Origin: Streptomyces sp. Edi2
Lineage (GTDB): Bacteria; Actinomycetota; Actinomycetes; Streptomycetales; Streptomycetaceae
Length of the DNA stretch: 64,000 nucleotides
Assembly (NCBI RefSeq): GCF_040253635.1
Contig: NZ_JBEJGX010000003.1
Location: 3,844,001 to 3,908,000 of the forward strand
Direction of reading: 5' to 3'
Positions 1-7,174 of this stretch are shown piece by piece. Position 1 is the stretch's first letter. Each line of letters starts with the position of its first letter. A model generated the notes under the pieces. It was not told the DNA's origin. It did no database searches and saw only the letters and a program-made list of their open reading frames with translations. Both the position numbers and the translations under genes were made by a program.

Positions 1-39
1 GTCCCCACTCCCGAACCCAAAGTCCACAAAGCCCTCCCA

Positions 40-238
40 CGCCCGCCCCCACCCACGTTCACTCATCCACCACGGGAGGGGACGGGCCGGAGGGGCCGGT
101 GTGTGGGACGTAAAGCGAAGCAGTCCCACACACCGGCCCCGCAGGCCCGTCACCGCACCCACAGCCCCGCGCAGCGGACCCGGCCCGCCGCCAGGCGCAA
201 CAAAGAGCAACCCCCACGGCGGGAAAGCCGAAAACGCG
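40..238. repeat. Hairpin element copy A
   Basis: This is the first of five copies of an intergenic element in the window. The core is a near-perfect hairpin: GACGGGCC (81-88), a 3-nt internal loop, an 18-bp stem arm (92-109), the 13-nt loop GTAAAGCGAAGCA (110-122), the complementary arm (123-140), and GGCCCGTC (144-151). A tail containing CCACGGCGGGAAAGCCGAAA follows and reaches almost to the stop codon of the leftward SDR gene at 247. About 200 bp, including the flank before the hairpin, match copy E near 35.07-35.35 kb. A terminator-like or RNA-structural role for the SDR transcript is inferred. No gene is evident in 1-246. Confidence 0.8.
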
Positions 239-246
239 CGAACCCC

Positions 247-1155
247 CTACGCGTTGGGCCGCGCCTCCGCCCCCGCCGCCCTCGCCATCTCCGAAAGCTG
301 CGCCAGCATCGGCATGGGGTCGGCCCCGACCGACCCCGGCAGCACCTCCGCCACCCGCTCCGGCGTCCACCCGCCCCCGTCGGCGTACACGGAGCGAAGC
401 TCCCTCGGCTGGGCCCACACGGCGATCTTGGGCCCGGCAACCGTGTACACCTGCCCGGTGACCTCCCTGGCCCGGTCACTCAGCAGATAGACGACCAGCG
501 CCGCCACATCCTCCGGCTCGCCGATCTCCGTGAGCTTCATCGGTACGTTCGCCGACATCCGCGTCCGCGCCACGGGCGCCACGGCGTTGGCCGTCACTCC
601 GTACTTGTGCAGCCCCAGCGCGGCGCTCCGCACCAGCGAGATGATCCCGCCCTTCGCGGACGCGTAGTTGGCCTGGGACACCGAGCCCTGGTGGTTCCCG
701 CTGGTGAAGCCCACCAGGGTGCCCGTACCTTGCCGGCGCATGACGGCCGACGCCGCCCGGAAGACCGTGAACGTCCCCTTGAGGTGGGTGGCGACCACCG
801 GGTCCCACTCCTCCTCGGACATGTTGAAGAGCATCCGTTCCCGCAGGATCCCGGCCACGCACACCACACCGTCGATCCGGCCGTACTGCGCCAGCGCGGT
901 GTCCACGATCCGCTGGCCGCCGGCCATGGTGGACACATCGTCGGCCACCGCGACGGCCAGGCCCCCGGCCGCCTCGATCTCCTTCACCACCGATTCGGCG
1001 ACCTCGCTGCTGGGTCCGGCGCCGTCGACGGAGACCCCGTAGTCGTTGACGATCACCTTGGCGCCCTGATCCGCACAGGCGAGAGCCACCGCCCGCCCGA
1101 TACCGCGGCCCGCCCCCGTTACGGCGATCACTTTGCCGGCCAAGAAGTTCCCCAT
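247..1155 (-). CDS. SDR family oxidoreductase (3-hydroxyacyl-CoA/hydroxysteroid type)
   Basis: Encodes a 302-residue short-chain dehydrogenase. The N-terminal Rossmann motif GAGRGIG lies near residues 14-20 and the catalytic Tyr-x3-Lys appears as YASAK. The segment VNDYG followed by a Ser-rich stretch and an EIEAAGG helix resembles the dehydrogenase domain of multifunctional beta-oxidation enzymes (MFE-2 / Hsd4A type), so the likely reaction is NAD(P)-dependent oxidation of a 3-hydroxyacyl-CoA or a steroid alcohol; the substrate is inferred. The ATG at 1155 is preceded by GGGAAGGG. The gene is divergent from the cyclase-family gene at 1263, and a 15-bp palindrome at 1178-1192 in the shared promoter also occurs upstream of the acyl-CoA dehydrogenase pair. 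Confidence 0.85.
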   Translation of the reverse strand: MGNFLAGKVIAVTGAGRGIGRAVALACADQGAKVIVNDYGVSVDGAGPSSEVAESVVKEIEAAGGLAVAVADDVSTMAGGQRIVDTALAQYGRIDGVVCVAGILRERMLFNMSEEEWDPVVATHLKGTFTVFRAASAVMRRQGTGTLVGFTSGNHQGSVSQANYASAKGGIISLVRSAALGLHKYGVTANAVAPVARTRMSANVPMKLTEIGEPEDVAALVVYLLSDRAREVTGQVYTVAGPKIAVWAQPRELRSVYADGGGWTPERVAEVLPGSVGADPMPMLAQLSEMARAAGAEARPNA

Positions 1156-1177
1156 GCCGTGACCCTTCCCGCAGTTT

Positions 1178-1192
1178 CTGACGGACCGTTAG
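1178..1192. promoter_or_regulatory. Palindromic operator, CTGAYG-N3-CRTYAG type (site 1)
   Basis: CTGACGGACCGTTAG is a 15-bp imperfect palindrome in the 107-bp gap between the divergent SDR (start 1155) and cyclase-family (start 1263) genes. Two more copies lie at 5887-5901 and 5965-5979, upstream of the acyl-CoA dehydrogenase genes. Its form is typical of TetR-family operators. The cognate regulator cannot be assigned from the window. Confidence 0.55.
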
Positions 1193-1262
1193 ATTTTTGA
1201 GCAGACACGGTACGAACACAAGACCCGGGGCGTACCGAACCCGGCCATCCCGAGGAGGGCCC

Positions 1263-2189
1263 ATGCCCCTGCCGCAGGAGTTCCACGACATCGCCGAACG
1301 CGTGAACAACTGGGGGCGCTGGGGGGCGGACGACGAGATCGGCACCCTCAACCTGATCACCGACCAGGTCGTACGGGAGGCCGCAGGATGCATCCGCAGC
1401 GGCCGCCGCATCCCGCTCGCCCTCCCCCTCCGGCAGGACGGCGTACAGACCGGCGTGATCCCCGGCCGGGTCAACCCGCTGCACACCATGACCGCCATCA
1501 ACCAGGAGATCTTCGGCCCCGGCACGGTCGCGACGACGGACGACGCAGTCACGATGGGCCTCCAGGCCGCCACCCACTGGGACGGCCTGGCCCATGTCTC
1601 CCACTCCGGGCGGCTCTACAACAACCGCCCCGCCGACTCGGTCACCGCCCACGACGGCGCCACCTGCCTCGGCGTGGAGAAGGCCACCCCGATCGTCTCC
1701 CGCGGGGTCCTCCTGGATGTGGCCCGCACCCACCCCACCGGGCAGCTGCCCGGCGGTTACGCCATCACGCCGGAAGACCTGGACGCCGCCGAGGAACGCG
1801 CCGGGACGGCGGTACGGGCCGGCGACATCGTCCTCGTACGGACCGGGCAGCTGCGGCACTACCTGGCCGGCGACCGGCAGGCCTACGCGTTCCCGTCACC
1901 CGGCCTGTCGCTGCGCACCCCGGAGTGGTTCCACGCACGCGATGTCGCGGCGGTCGCCAACGACACCCTGACCTTCGAGATCTTCCCGCCGGAGATCGAG
2001 AACCTGTGGATGCCGGTGCATGCGCTCGATCTCGTCGAGATGGGCATGCCGCAGGGCCAGAACTGGAATCTGGAGGAGCTGGCGACGGCCTGCGCGGAGG
2101 CGGGGCGCTGGACGTTCCTGCTGTCCGCGGTGGCCGAACCGTTCGTCGGAGGCTCCGGGGCGCCGGTCGCGCCCGTGGCGATCCTCTGA
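1263..2189 (+). CDS. Cyclase family protein (kynurenine formamidase-like metal hydrolase)
   Basis: A protein of about 308 residues of the cyclase/kynurenine formamidase-like family (Pfam Cyclase). The metal-binding signature is present as THWDGLAHV near residues 103-111, followed by an HSGRLYNN segment. Such enzymes hydrolyse amides, esters or lactones and use Zn or Mn. The start at 1263 is chosen because GAGGAGG lies 6-12 nt upstream; an in-frame TTG further upstream lacks a ribosome site. The gene is divergent from the SDR gene and shares the putative operator at 1178, which suggests a joint catabolic role. The exact substrate is not visible. Confidence 0.8.
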   Translation: MPLPQEFHDIAERVNNWGRWGADDEIGTLNLITDQVVREAAGCIRSGRRIPLALPLRQDGVQTGVIPGRVNPLHTMTAINQEIFGPGTVATTDDAVTMGLQAATHWDGLAHVSHSGRLYNNRPADSVTAHDGATCLGVEKATPIVSRGVLLDVARTHPTGQLPGGYAITPEDLDAAEERAGTAVRAGDIVLVRTGQLRHYLAGDRQAYAFPSPGLSLRTPEWFHARDVAAVANDTLTFEIFPPEIENLWMPVHALDLVEMGMPQGQNWNLEELATACAEAGRWTFLLSAVAEPFVGGSGAPVAPVAIL

Positions 2190-2533
2190 CCGGGCCGGTG
2201 GCGATCCCCCGGCGGGGCCGCGGCAATCCTCGGTCCCCTGCCCGCGCCGGACCGCCGACTTTGACGGCCGGCGGCCCGACGGTGCCCGGCCGGCCAGGTG
2301 GCGATGCGCTCGTGCGCGCCCCGAGCACGGCACCGCGGAACGCCACCACCCCCGCTGCTGCCCACGGGGGCCCTGCCAGGCCGCGATCCGCACTCGCCAA
2401 GACCCGGGCCACATGACCGGCCCCCCACCACCTCGGCGTCCCCTCGCGGCGCATCGCTTCACCCAAGGGTGATCAACCGGCCACGCCACGTCAACGCCTG
2501 GTCCGGACTGATGCCGTGACCGCCCGGAGCGGA
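2190..2533. other. Intergenic region between convergent genes
   Basis: 344 bp between the cyclase gene and the ATP-binding protein gene. The sequence is GC-rich with short repeats of GGTGGCGAT type just after the stop codon. I see no credible gene, strong hairpin or RNA here, apart from a small palindrome (ATCAGGCCTGAT) overlapping the stop of the leftward gene. Confidence 0.5.
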
Positions 2534-3019
2534 TCAGGCCTGATGCGTCACGGCGCGCGGCGTCGCGCGAGAGGGTTCGTAAGCCCCCAGATCGGACCCT
2601 GACGCCAGCAGCAACGGCTGGCCGCGGTCCACCTCGCACCAGATCCGCTTGCCGCCGTCCTCCTGCTGCCACCCCCAGCGGTCGGCGAGGCCGTCGACCA
2701 GCTCCAGGCCGCGGCCGTTGGTGTCGTCACCGTCGGCGTGCCGCTGGCGTGGCGGGCGGGCGCTGGCGTCCGTCACTTCGACCCGGACCGTCCCGACCAC
2801 GGCACCCGATCCGGAGAAACACATCCGCAGCTCGGCCGCCGCGCCGGTGTGCACCACGGCGTTGGTGACGAGCTCGGAGATCAAAAGGATCAGCGTCTCC
2901 GCAAGTGGTTCGTCGGCCCCTATTCCGGAACCCACGAGCCGCGACCTGGCCCATCGCCGGGCCCTCCCCACCTCCGCGGGGTCGGGCCGTACGTCCAACT
3001 GAACCTGAAGCACCTGCAC
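2534..3019 (-). CDS. ATP-binding protein, anti-sigma-factor-like (HATPase_c)
   Basis: 161 residues belonging to the GHKL ATPase superfamily (HATPase_c_2, RsbW/SpoIIAB-like). The N-box reads ELVTNAVVHTG at about residues 49-59 and the G1 box reads DDTNGRGLELVDGLADRWG further on. Streptomycetes carry dozens of such stand-alone ATPases; some are anti-sigma factors and many sit beside XRE/DUF397 or Wbl regulators. This gene has no partner next to it and faces a 500-bp leader that contains a 19-bp palindrome (3155-3173). The start used is GTG at 3019 with only a weak ribosome site, so the N-terminus is somewhat uncertain. Confidence 0.85.
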   Translation of the reverse strand: MQVLQVQLDVRPDPAEVGRARRWARSRLVGSGIGADEPLAETLILLISELVTNAVVHTGAAAELRMCFSGSGAVVGTVRVEVTDASARPPRQRHADGDDTNGRGLELVDGLADRWGWQQEDGGKRIWCEVDRGQPLLLASGSDLGAYEPSRATPRAVTHQA

Positions 3020-3531
3020 CGCTCACACCATCCGAACCGGCGGAAACATCGCCTCGCGCCTCCACGGAGTCACGGTGCGTGACCCCGGTGGAGCACAGCA
3101 TGGTTGACGTTGAGTCACCCCAACAAGCGCTTCGGGCATATTCCAGCGCAAGGGAGTATGCATCCTGCATACTGTGCGACGCACTTTGCGGGGAGTCGAA
3201 CAAGGGGGGCGATCGGGCCCCGCCCAAGGGCGAGCGGCGCGCAGTCCGTACCCCGGAGCCGTCTTTCCGACGACACCGGGCCCGTTGCGCCACAGAACCA
3301 CTCGCACCCCACGGAGGGTACCGGAGCGGAACGCCGACTCCCCCCTGTGACGAGTCACGCCTAGGACACAACCCGATATCGACCCTCCGTGACCATTTCC
3401 GTGCGGCGAGTCCGACATATCGCTTACAGGTTCCCGTGGCCTGACATCGCCGTCCCTCACGCACCGCCACTCACCCCCGTGCACCTCACGCACCACCAAG
3501 CACCACCACCACGGCCCTCGCACCGCCACCG
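3020..3531. other. 512-bp intergenic leader region
   Basis: The space between the ATP-binding gene start (3019) and the stop of the acyl-CoA dehydrogenase gene (3532). It is less GC-biased than its neighbours around 3100-3180 and holds one clear palindrome (3155-3173). No convincing gene is seen on either strand. Confidence 0.5.
3155..3173. promoter_or_regulatory. 19-bp palindrome upstream of HATPase gene
   Basis: AGTATGCA-TCC-TGCATACT: perfect 8-bp arms around a 3-bp centre, 136 bp upstream of the GTG start at 3019, within locally A/T-richer DNA. The form is that of a dimeric regulator site. The regulator is unknown. Confidence 0.5.
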
Positions 3532-4530
3532 TCAGTCGATCAAGCCCGCCGCCAGCAGTTCTTCCGCCTCGCGCGCCACTCCCCAGCGCTCGGCCCGCAG
3601 CCAGGCCCGCTTGAGATGCAGATGCACATCGGCTTCCCAGGTGAAGCCCATTCCGCCGTGGACCTGCAGACAGTCCCGTGCGTTACCCACCGCGGCTTCG
3701 TCGGCCAGCAGCTTCGCGGCCGCGACATCGAGGACACACTCCGTGACAGACGCCACATATACCGCACTTCGGGCGATTTCCGCCCGCACCAGCATCTGCG
3801 CGCACAGATGCTTGACCGCCTGGAACGAGCCGATGGGCACGCCGAACTGCTCGCGCTCGCGGGCGTGGCCCACCGCCATCTCGACCGTGCGGGCCGCACT
3901 TCCCAGTTGCTGGGCAGCGGTGAGCAGCGCGGCCTCGCGGCGGAGCCGGGGGGCGTCCAGGGCCAGGGGCGCGGCGCGCGGCAGGTCCATGACGCGGGCG
4001 AGCGGAGTGAGGGGATCGATGGAGGCAAACGGGGCGCAGACCACCCGGTCCTGCGCACTCCGGTAGGCGCCTCCCGTGCGCCCGTGTGCGCCCCTGAGTC
4101 CGCCCCCGGGCCCGGCTCCTCCGCGTCCCGCACCTTCCTCCACCAAGATCAACTCATCGCACTCCGCCGGGTGTTCCCACAGCACCGGATCCCGCTCCGC
4201 CTCGCACAGCCCGACGATCTTCTCGCCGGCCGCGACACCGTCCACCGCCCCGGCCAGCAGCTGGCACGCCACCAGCGGCCCCGGCAGCAGCGCCCGCCCG
4301 GCCTCCTCGAAGACCAGCACCGCCTCCGGCAGCCCGAGCCCCACTCCGCCGTCCGCCTCCGGCAGCCGCAGCGCAAAGAACCCGGCCGCGCCCAGCTCAC
4401 GCCACAGCGCACGGTCCAGCGCCGGTTCTTCCACCGCGGCCCGCAGCCGCTCCCGGCCGAACCGTCCGGCCAGCAGCTCGCGGGTACCGTCCCGCAACGC
4501 CCGCTGGTCCGCGGTGAGTTGGAAGTCCAC
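3532..4530 (-). CDS. Acyl-CoA dehydrogenase, small subunit-like
   Basis: 332 residues with the acyl-CoA dehydrogenase fold, beginning DFQLTADQRALRDGTREL and ending with the C-terminal helical domain (EREQFGVPIGSFQAVKH, then GGMGFTWEADVHLHLKRA). It is clearly shorter than a normal 380-400 residue family member. It starts 7 bp after the stop of the upstream full-length paralogue. The GTG at 4530 is chosen because GGGGCGGTGACC lies just upstream and the family N-terminus begins there. Pairs of adjacent unequal acyl-CoA dehydrogenases are typical of steroid/CoA side-chain degradation, where two different subunits form an alpha2beta2 enzyme (ChsE type). That assembly is inferred here. Confidence 0.8.
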   Translation of the reverse strand: MDFQLTADQRALRDGTRELLAGRFGRERLRAAVEEPALDRALWRELGAAGFFALRLPEADGGVGLGLPEAVLVFEEAGRALLPGPLVACQLLAGAVDGVAAGEKIVGLCEAERDPVLWEHPAECDELILVEEGAGRGGAGPGGGLRGAHGRTGGAYRSAQDRVVCAPFASIDPLTPLARVMDLPRAAPLALDAPRLRREAALLTAAQQLGSAARTVEMAVGHAREREQFGVPIGSFQAVKHLCAQMLVRAEIARSAVYVASVTECVLDVAAAKLLADEAAVGNARDCLQVHGGMGFTWEADVHLHLKRAWLRAERWGVAREAEELLAAGLID

Positions 4531-4537
4531 GCCCCGG

Positions 4538-5722
4538 TCACCGCCCCTTCGGCAGGCCGAGGATCCGCTCGGCGACGATGTTCCGCTGGATCTGCGAGGT
4601 ACCGGCCGCGATGGTGTACGAGAGGGACGACAGCCGGTCCGCGATCCACTCGTGGTCCGCGTCCAGCGCACCGGCCCCCAGCACCTCCGCCGCCGTGTCG
4701 TACAGCTCCTGGCGGACGTGCGAATAGCGGAGCTTGAAGACCGAGCCGCCGGCTCCCGGCACACCACCGCCGTTCCCCCGCCGTCCGGCGCCCGGCGGGG
4801 CCCCCGTCGCCTCGCTGACATTCCACTGGATCAGCCGCCACAGCGCGGCGAGCTCCGCGTGCAGCCGGCCCAGCCTGCGGCGCAGCACGGCGTCGTCCCA
4901 GCGGCCGTTGGCGCGCGCGGCCCGGGCCAGCGCGCCGAGCACCCGGCGGCAGGCCACCACCTCGCCGACGAAGGCGGTGCCGCGCTCGAAGGACAGCGTC
5001 ACCATCGTCACCCGCCAGCCGTCGTTCTCCGCGCCGACGCGATTGCCGACCGGCACCCGCACCTCGTCGAGGAACATCTCGGCGAACTCCGCCGAACCGG
5101 CCAGGGTGCGCAGCGGCCGGACCGTCACCCCCGGCGCGTCCATGGGCATCGCCAGCCAGCTGATGCCGCGGTGCCGGGGCGCGGCCGGGTCGGTGCGGAC
5201 GAGGAGTTCGCACCAGTCGGCGACCTCGGCGTGCGAGGTCCAGATCTTGGAGCCGCTGACGACATAGCTGTCCCCGTCGCGTACGGCCCTGGTCCGCAGC
5301 GCGGCGAGGTCGGAGCCGGCGTCCGGTTCGCTGAAGCCCTGGCACCAGATCTCGTCGCCGCGCAGGATCGGCGGCAGCCAGCGGACGCGCTGAGCGGCGC
5401 TGCCCTCGACGGCGAGGGTCGGCCCGGCGTGCAGCAGCCCGACGAAGTTCGCGCCGACGTAGGGCGCCCCGGCGCGCTCGGTCTCCTCCAGGAAGATCAG
5501 GTGCTGGGTGGGGGTGGCACCCTGCCCGCCGGCGTCCCGCGGCCAGTGCAGGCCCGCATATCCGGCGTCGTACAGCATCCGCTGCCAGGCCGTGTCATAC
5601 GCCCGCCGTCCCGGCCAGTCGGTCGCCGCGGGCTTCGCGGGGAGCCGCGGCAGCACCTCGCCGAGCCAGGCGCGCAGCCTGGCCCGGAAGTCTTCCTCTT
5701 CCGGTGTGTACGTGAGGTCCAT
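4538..5722 (-). CDS. Acyl-CoA dehydrogenase, large subunit-like
   Basis: 394 residues, full-length acyl-CoA dehydrogenase fold. The FAD/substrate motifs CQGFSEPDAGSDLA and GSKIWTSHAEVADW are intact in the central beta domain. The C-terminal stretch AAGTSQIQRNIVAERILGLP carries Ala where the classical YEGT catalytic glutamate of medium-chain enzymes sits; steroid-type (FadE26/ChsE) enzymes also place the base elsewhere. It probably oxidises an acyl-CoA with FAD and forms a complex with the 332-residue partner encoded 7 bp downstream. The ATG at 5722 is supported by the family N-terminus (MDLTYTPEEEDFRARLR). Confidence 0.85.
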   Translation of the reverse strand: MDLTYTPEEEDFRARLRAWLGEVLPRLPAKPAATDWPGRRAYDTAWQRMLYDAGYAGLHWPRDAGGQGATPTQHLIFLEETERAGAPYVGANFVGLLHAGPTLAVEGSAAQRVRWLPPILRGDEIWCQGFSEPDAGSDLAALRTRAVRDGDSYVVSGSKIWTSHAEVADWCELLVRTDPAAPRHRGISWLAMPMDAPGVTVRPLRTLAGSAEFAEMFLDEVRVPVGNRVGAENDGWRVTMVTLSFERGTAFVGEVVACRRVLGALARAARANGRWDDAVLRRRLGRLHAELAALWRLIQWNVSEATGAPPGAGRRGNGGGVPGAGGSVFKLRYSHVRQELYDTAAEVLGAGALDADHEWIADRLSSLSYTIAAGTSQIQRNIVAERILGLPKGR

Positions 5723-5727
5723 GGGGG

Positions 5728-5865
5728 CTACCCGTGGAAGTGGAAGAGGCGGCAGAGGGGCCGCCGGACGGGCGGATCACCGCCGGCGAGAGCGCAGGAG
5801 GCGGCGGGCGGTCCGGGAACCGGCTCGCGCACCCCGCCCCGCAGCAGCTCCATCACGTTCCCCAT
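5728..5865 (-). CDS. Possible 45-residue leader ORF upstream of acyl-CoA dehydrogenases
   Basis: A small reading frame with a strong ribosome site (GTGAGGGGACAACG before ATG at 5865). Its stop lies 5 bp before the acyl-CoA dehydrogenase start. The product (MGNVMELLRGGVREP...) has no recognised domain and is Pro/Gly/Arg-rich. It could be a translated leader coupling translation into the dehydrogenase genes, the N-terminal remnant of a lost gene, or chance. The translation signal is the only real support. Confidence 0.3.
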   Translation of the reverse strand: MGNVMELLRGGVREPVPGPPAASCALAGGDPPVRRPLCRLFHFHG

Positions 5866-5886
5866 CGTTGTCCCCTCACCGAGATC

Positions 5887-5979
5887 CTGATGGTTCGTCA
5901 GAAAAAGGCTAGCCCCGCCCTCACTGGACCGGCAAGGCGTCGACCTCCACTCCTCGCACCAAATCTGACGTGGCATCAG
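5887..5979. promoter_or_regulatory. Two palindromic operators upstream of acyl-CoA dehydrogenase genes (sites 2 and 3)
   Basis: CTGATGGTTCGTCAG (5887-5901) and CTGACGTGGCATCAG (5965-5979) are both 15-bp palindromes of the form CTGAYG-N3-CRTYAG, 78 bp apart centre to centre. Site 2 lies 22 bp upstream of the small leader ORF start (5865). The same motif occurs at 1178-1192 in the SDR/cyclase promoter, so one TetR-like repressor could control both groups. The rest of 5866-6095 shows no gene. Confidence 0.55.
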
Positions 5980-6095
5980 CTAAGACGAGGGAGAAGGGGC
6001 GTGACGGCCGACACCACGCCCCGCCACAGGAAGGGCGGATGACCGGCACCACGCCCTGGGGCCTGGCCGCCCGCCGCACCCCCGGCCGGCGCATG

Positions 6096-6680
6096 TCATG
6101 ACCGCGCGAGGTGGCGGACGAGGATGACCAGGGCCTGACGCCGACTGTCCGGGGCGGCGTCGGTGCGGGCGGACAGGAGCATGTGGGTGAGCTGGGGCAG
6201 GGTGAACCAGGATGCCGCGAGGGCGATGACCGCGTGCACCAGCTGGCCCGCCTCGACGGCGCCGGTGAGCTTGCCGTCCTGCTGGGCGCGGGCGACTGCG
6301 GCGATCTTCTCTGCGTAGTGGTCCGTGCGCTCACCCTCGGCGGCGATCCGGCCGGAACACTGCAGGCCCTCCCAGGCCAGCAGGCGCACAAAATGCGGGT
6401 GTTGGCAGTGGTAGTCGAAGACCCGGCCCGCATAGTCGCCCAGGTCGCCGGCCTGGTCCGCGGTGAGGGGAACGGCCGCGGCGATCTTTTCCAGCTCTGA
6501 CGCGAGGACCGCGGCGAACAGTTTCTCCTTATTGCCGAAGTACTGGTAGATCCGCTCCTTGTTGATGCCCGCCCGGGTGGCGATGCGGGCAATGCGGGCA
6601 CCGTCGGCGCCGCACTCGGCGAACTCCTCGACGGCGGCATCCAGCAGGAGCTGTTTCGTGCGTGCGGTGTCCCAGGCCAT
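6096..6680 (-). CDS. TetR family transcriptional regulator
   Basis: 194 residues. The N-terminal helix-turn-helix domain is canonical: an AVEEFAECGADGARIARIATRAGINKERIYQYF-type segment spans roughly residues 15-47, ending in a YQYFGNKEKLFAAVL helix. The C-terminal ligand domain is alpha-helical and unassigned. It is divergent from the small membrane protein at 6798, with two 16-bp palindromes in the 117-bp intergenic gap. A self-regulated repressor controlling that membrane protein is the simplest reading. The ATG at 6680 fits the family N-terminus. Confidence 0.9.
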   Translation of the reverse strand: MAWDTARTKQLLLDAAVEEFAECGADGARIARIATRAGINKERIYQYFGNKEKLFAAVLASELEKIAAAVPLTADQAGDLGDYAGRVFDYHCQHPHFVRLLAWEGLQCSGRIAAEGERTDHYAEKIAAVARAQQDGKLTGAVEAGQLVHAVIALAASWFTLPQLTHMLLSARTDAAPDSRRQALVILVRHLARS

Positions 6681-6701
6681 ACGGCAACCCTACCCCGATC
6701 C

Positions 6702-6759
6702 CCAACCAAATGGTTGGACTTCCGGGTGGGGGCGTGGCAGACTCCAACCGCCTGGTTGG
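6702..6759. promoter_or_regulatory. Duplicate TetR-type operators in divergent promoter
   Basis: CCAACCAAATGGTTGG (6702-6717) and CCAACCGCCTGGTTGG (6744-6759) share the form CCAACC-N4-GGTTGG. Their centres are 42 bp apart, about four helical turns. A further half-site CCAACC starts at 6771. For the rightward gene a plausible -35 TTGGAC (6714-6719) and -10 CAGACT (6738-6743) overlap the two palindromes, so occupancy would block the promoter. Confidence 0.7.
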
Positions 6760-6797
6760 AGATCAGGGATCCAACCACCTTGACCAGGAGTGATTCC

Positions 6798-7031
6798 ATG
6801 GCCGCGAACACGCCCACCGCCCCGTCCGTCCACCGCCGTGCGCTGATCACCTGGCTGGCCGTCTACCCGACCATCACCGTCGCTCTGGGTCTGCTCGGCC
6901 CTGCCACCGCCCACCTGCCGCTGGCGCTGCGCACGCTGGTCCTCACCGCGATCGTCGTCCCCACCGCCGCCTACGCCCTCATCCCCGCACTGATGAAGGC
7001 GAACGCCGCCTTGTCCCGCCACCCCCGTTAG
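6798..7031 (+). CDS. Small two-helix membrane protein controlled by TetR regulator
   Basis: 77 residues with two hydrophobic helices, roughly LITWLAVYPTITVALGLLG (residues 14-32) and a second spanning about 42-62. The pattern WLAVYP...LPLALRTL...P resembles the C-terminal membrane tail found on some antibiotic-biosynthesis-monooxygenase-like proteins; that likeness is from memory and is weak evidence of function. The ATG at 6798 follows ACCAGGAGTG. It is preceded by two operator palindromes and is therefore probably the regulated target of the adjacent TetR protein, perhaps in response to a membrane-active ligand. Confidence 0.65.
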   Translation: MAANTPTAPSVHRRALITWLAVYPTITVALGLLGPATAHLPLALRTLVLTAIVVPTAAYALIPALMKANAALSRHPR

Positions 7032-7050
7032 CACCCGTAACCCCGCCCCC

Positions 7051-7132
7051 TCTTCGGGTGCGCACGGCTCTTCGGGTGCGCACGGCTCTTCGGCGCCCGG
7101 CCGCCGTGGGCCCGGCCTCCGTGGGCCCGGCA
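7051..7132. repeat. 18-bp tandem repeat and GC-rich direct repeats
   Basis: TCTTCGGGTGCGCACGGC occurs twice head to tail (7051-7068, 7069-7086), followed by two direct copies of CCGTGGGCCCGG. The repeats lie between the stop of the small membrane protein gene and the start at 7175. No function is visible. Confidence 0.6.
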
Positions 7133-7174
7133 ATGCGGACACCCGCTGTCCTCCGCACCGCCTACGGTCACCCC

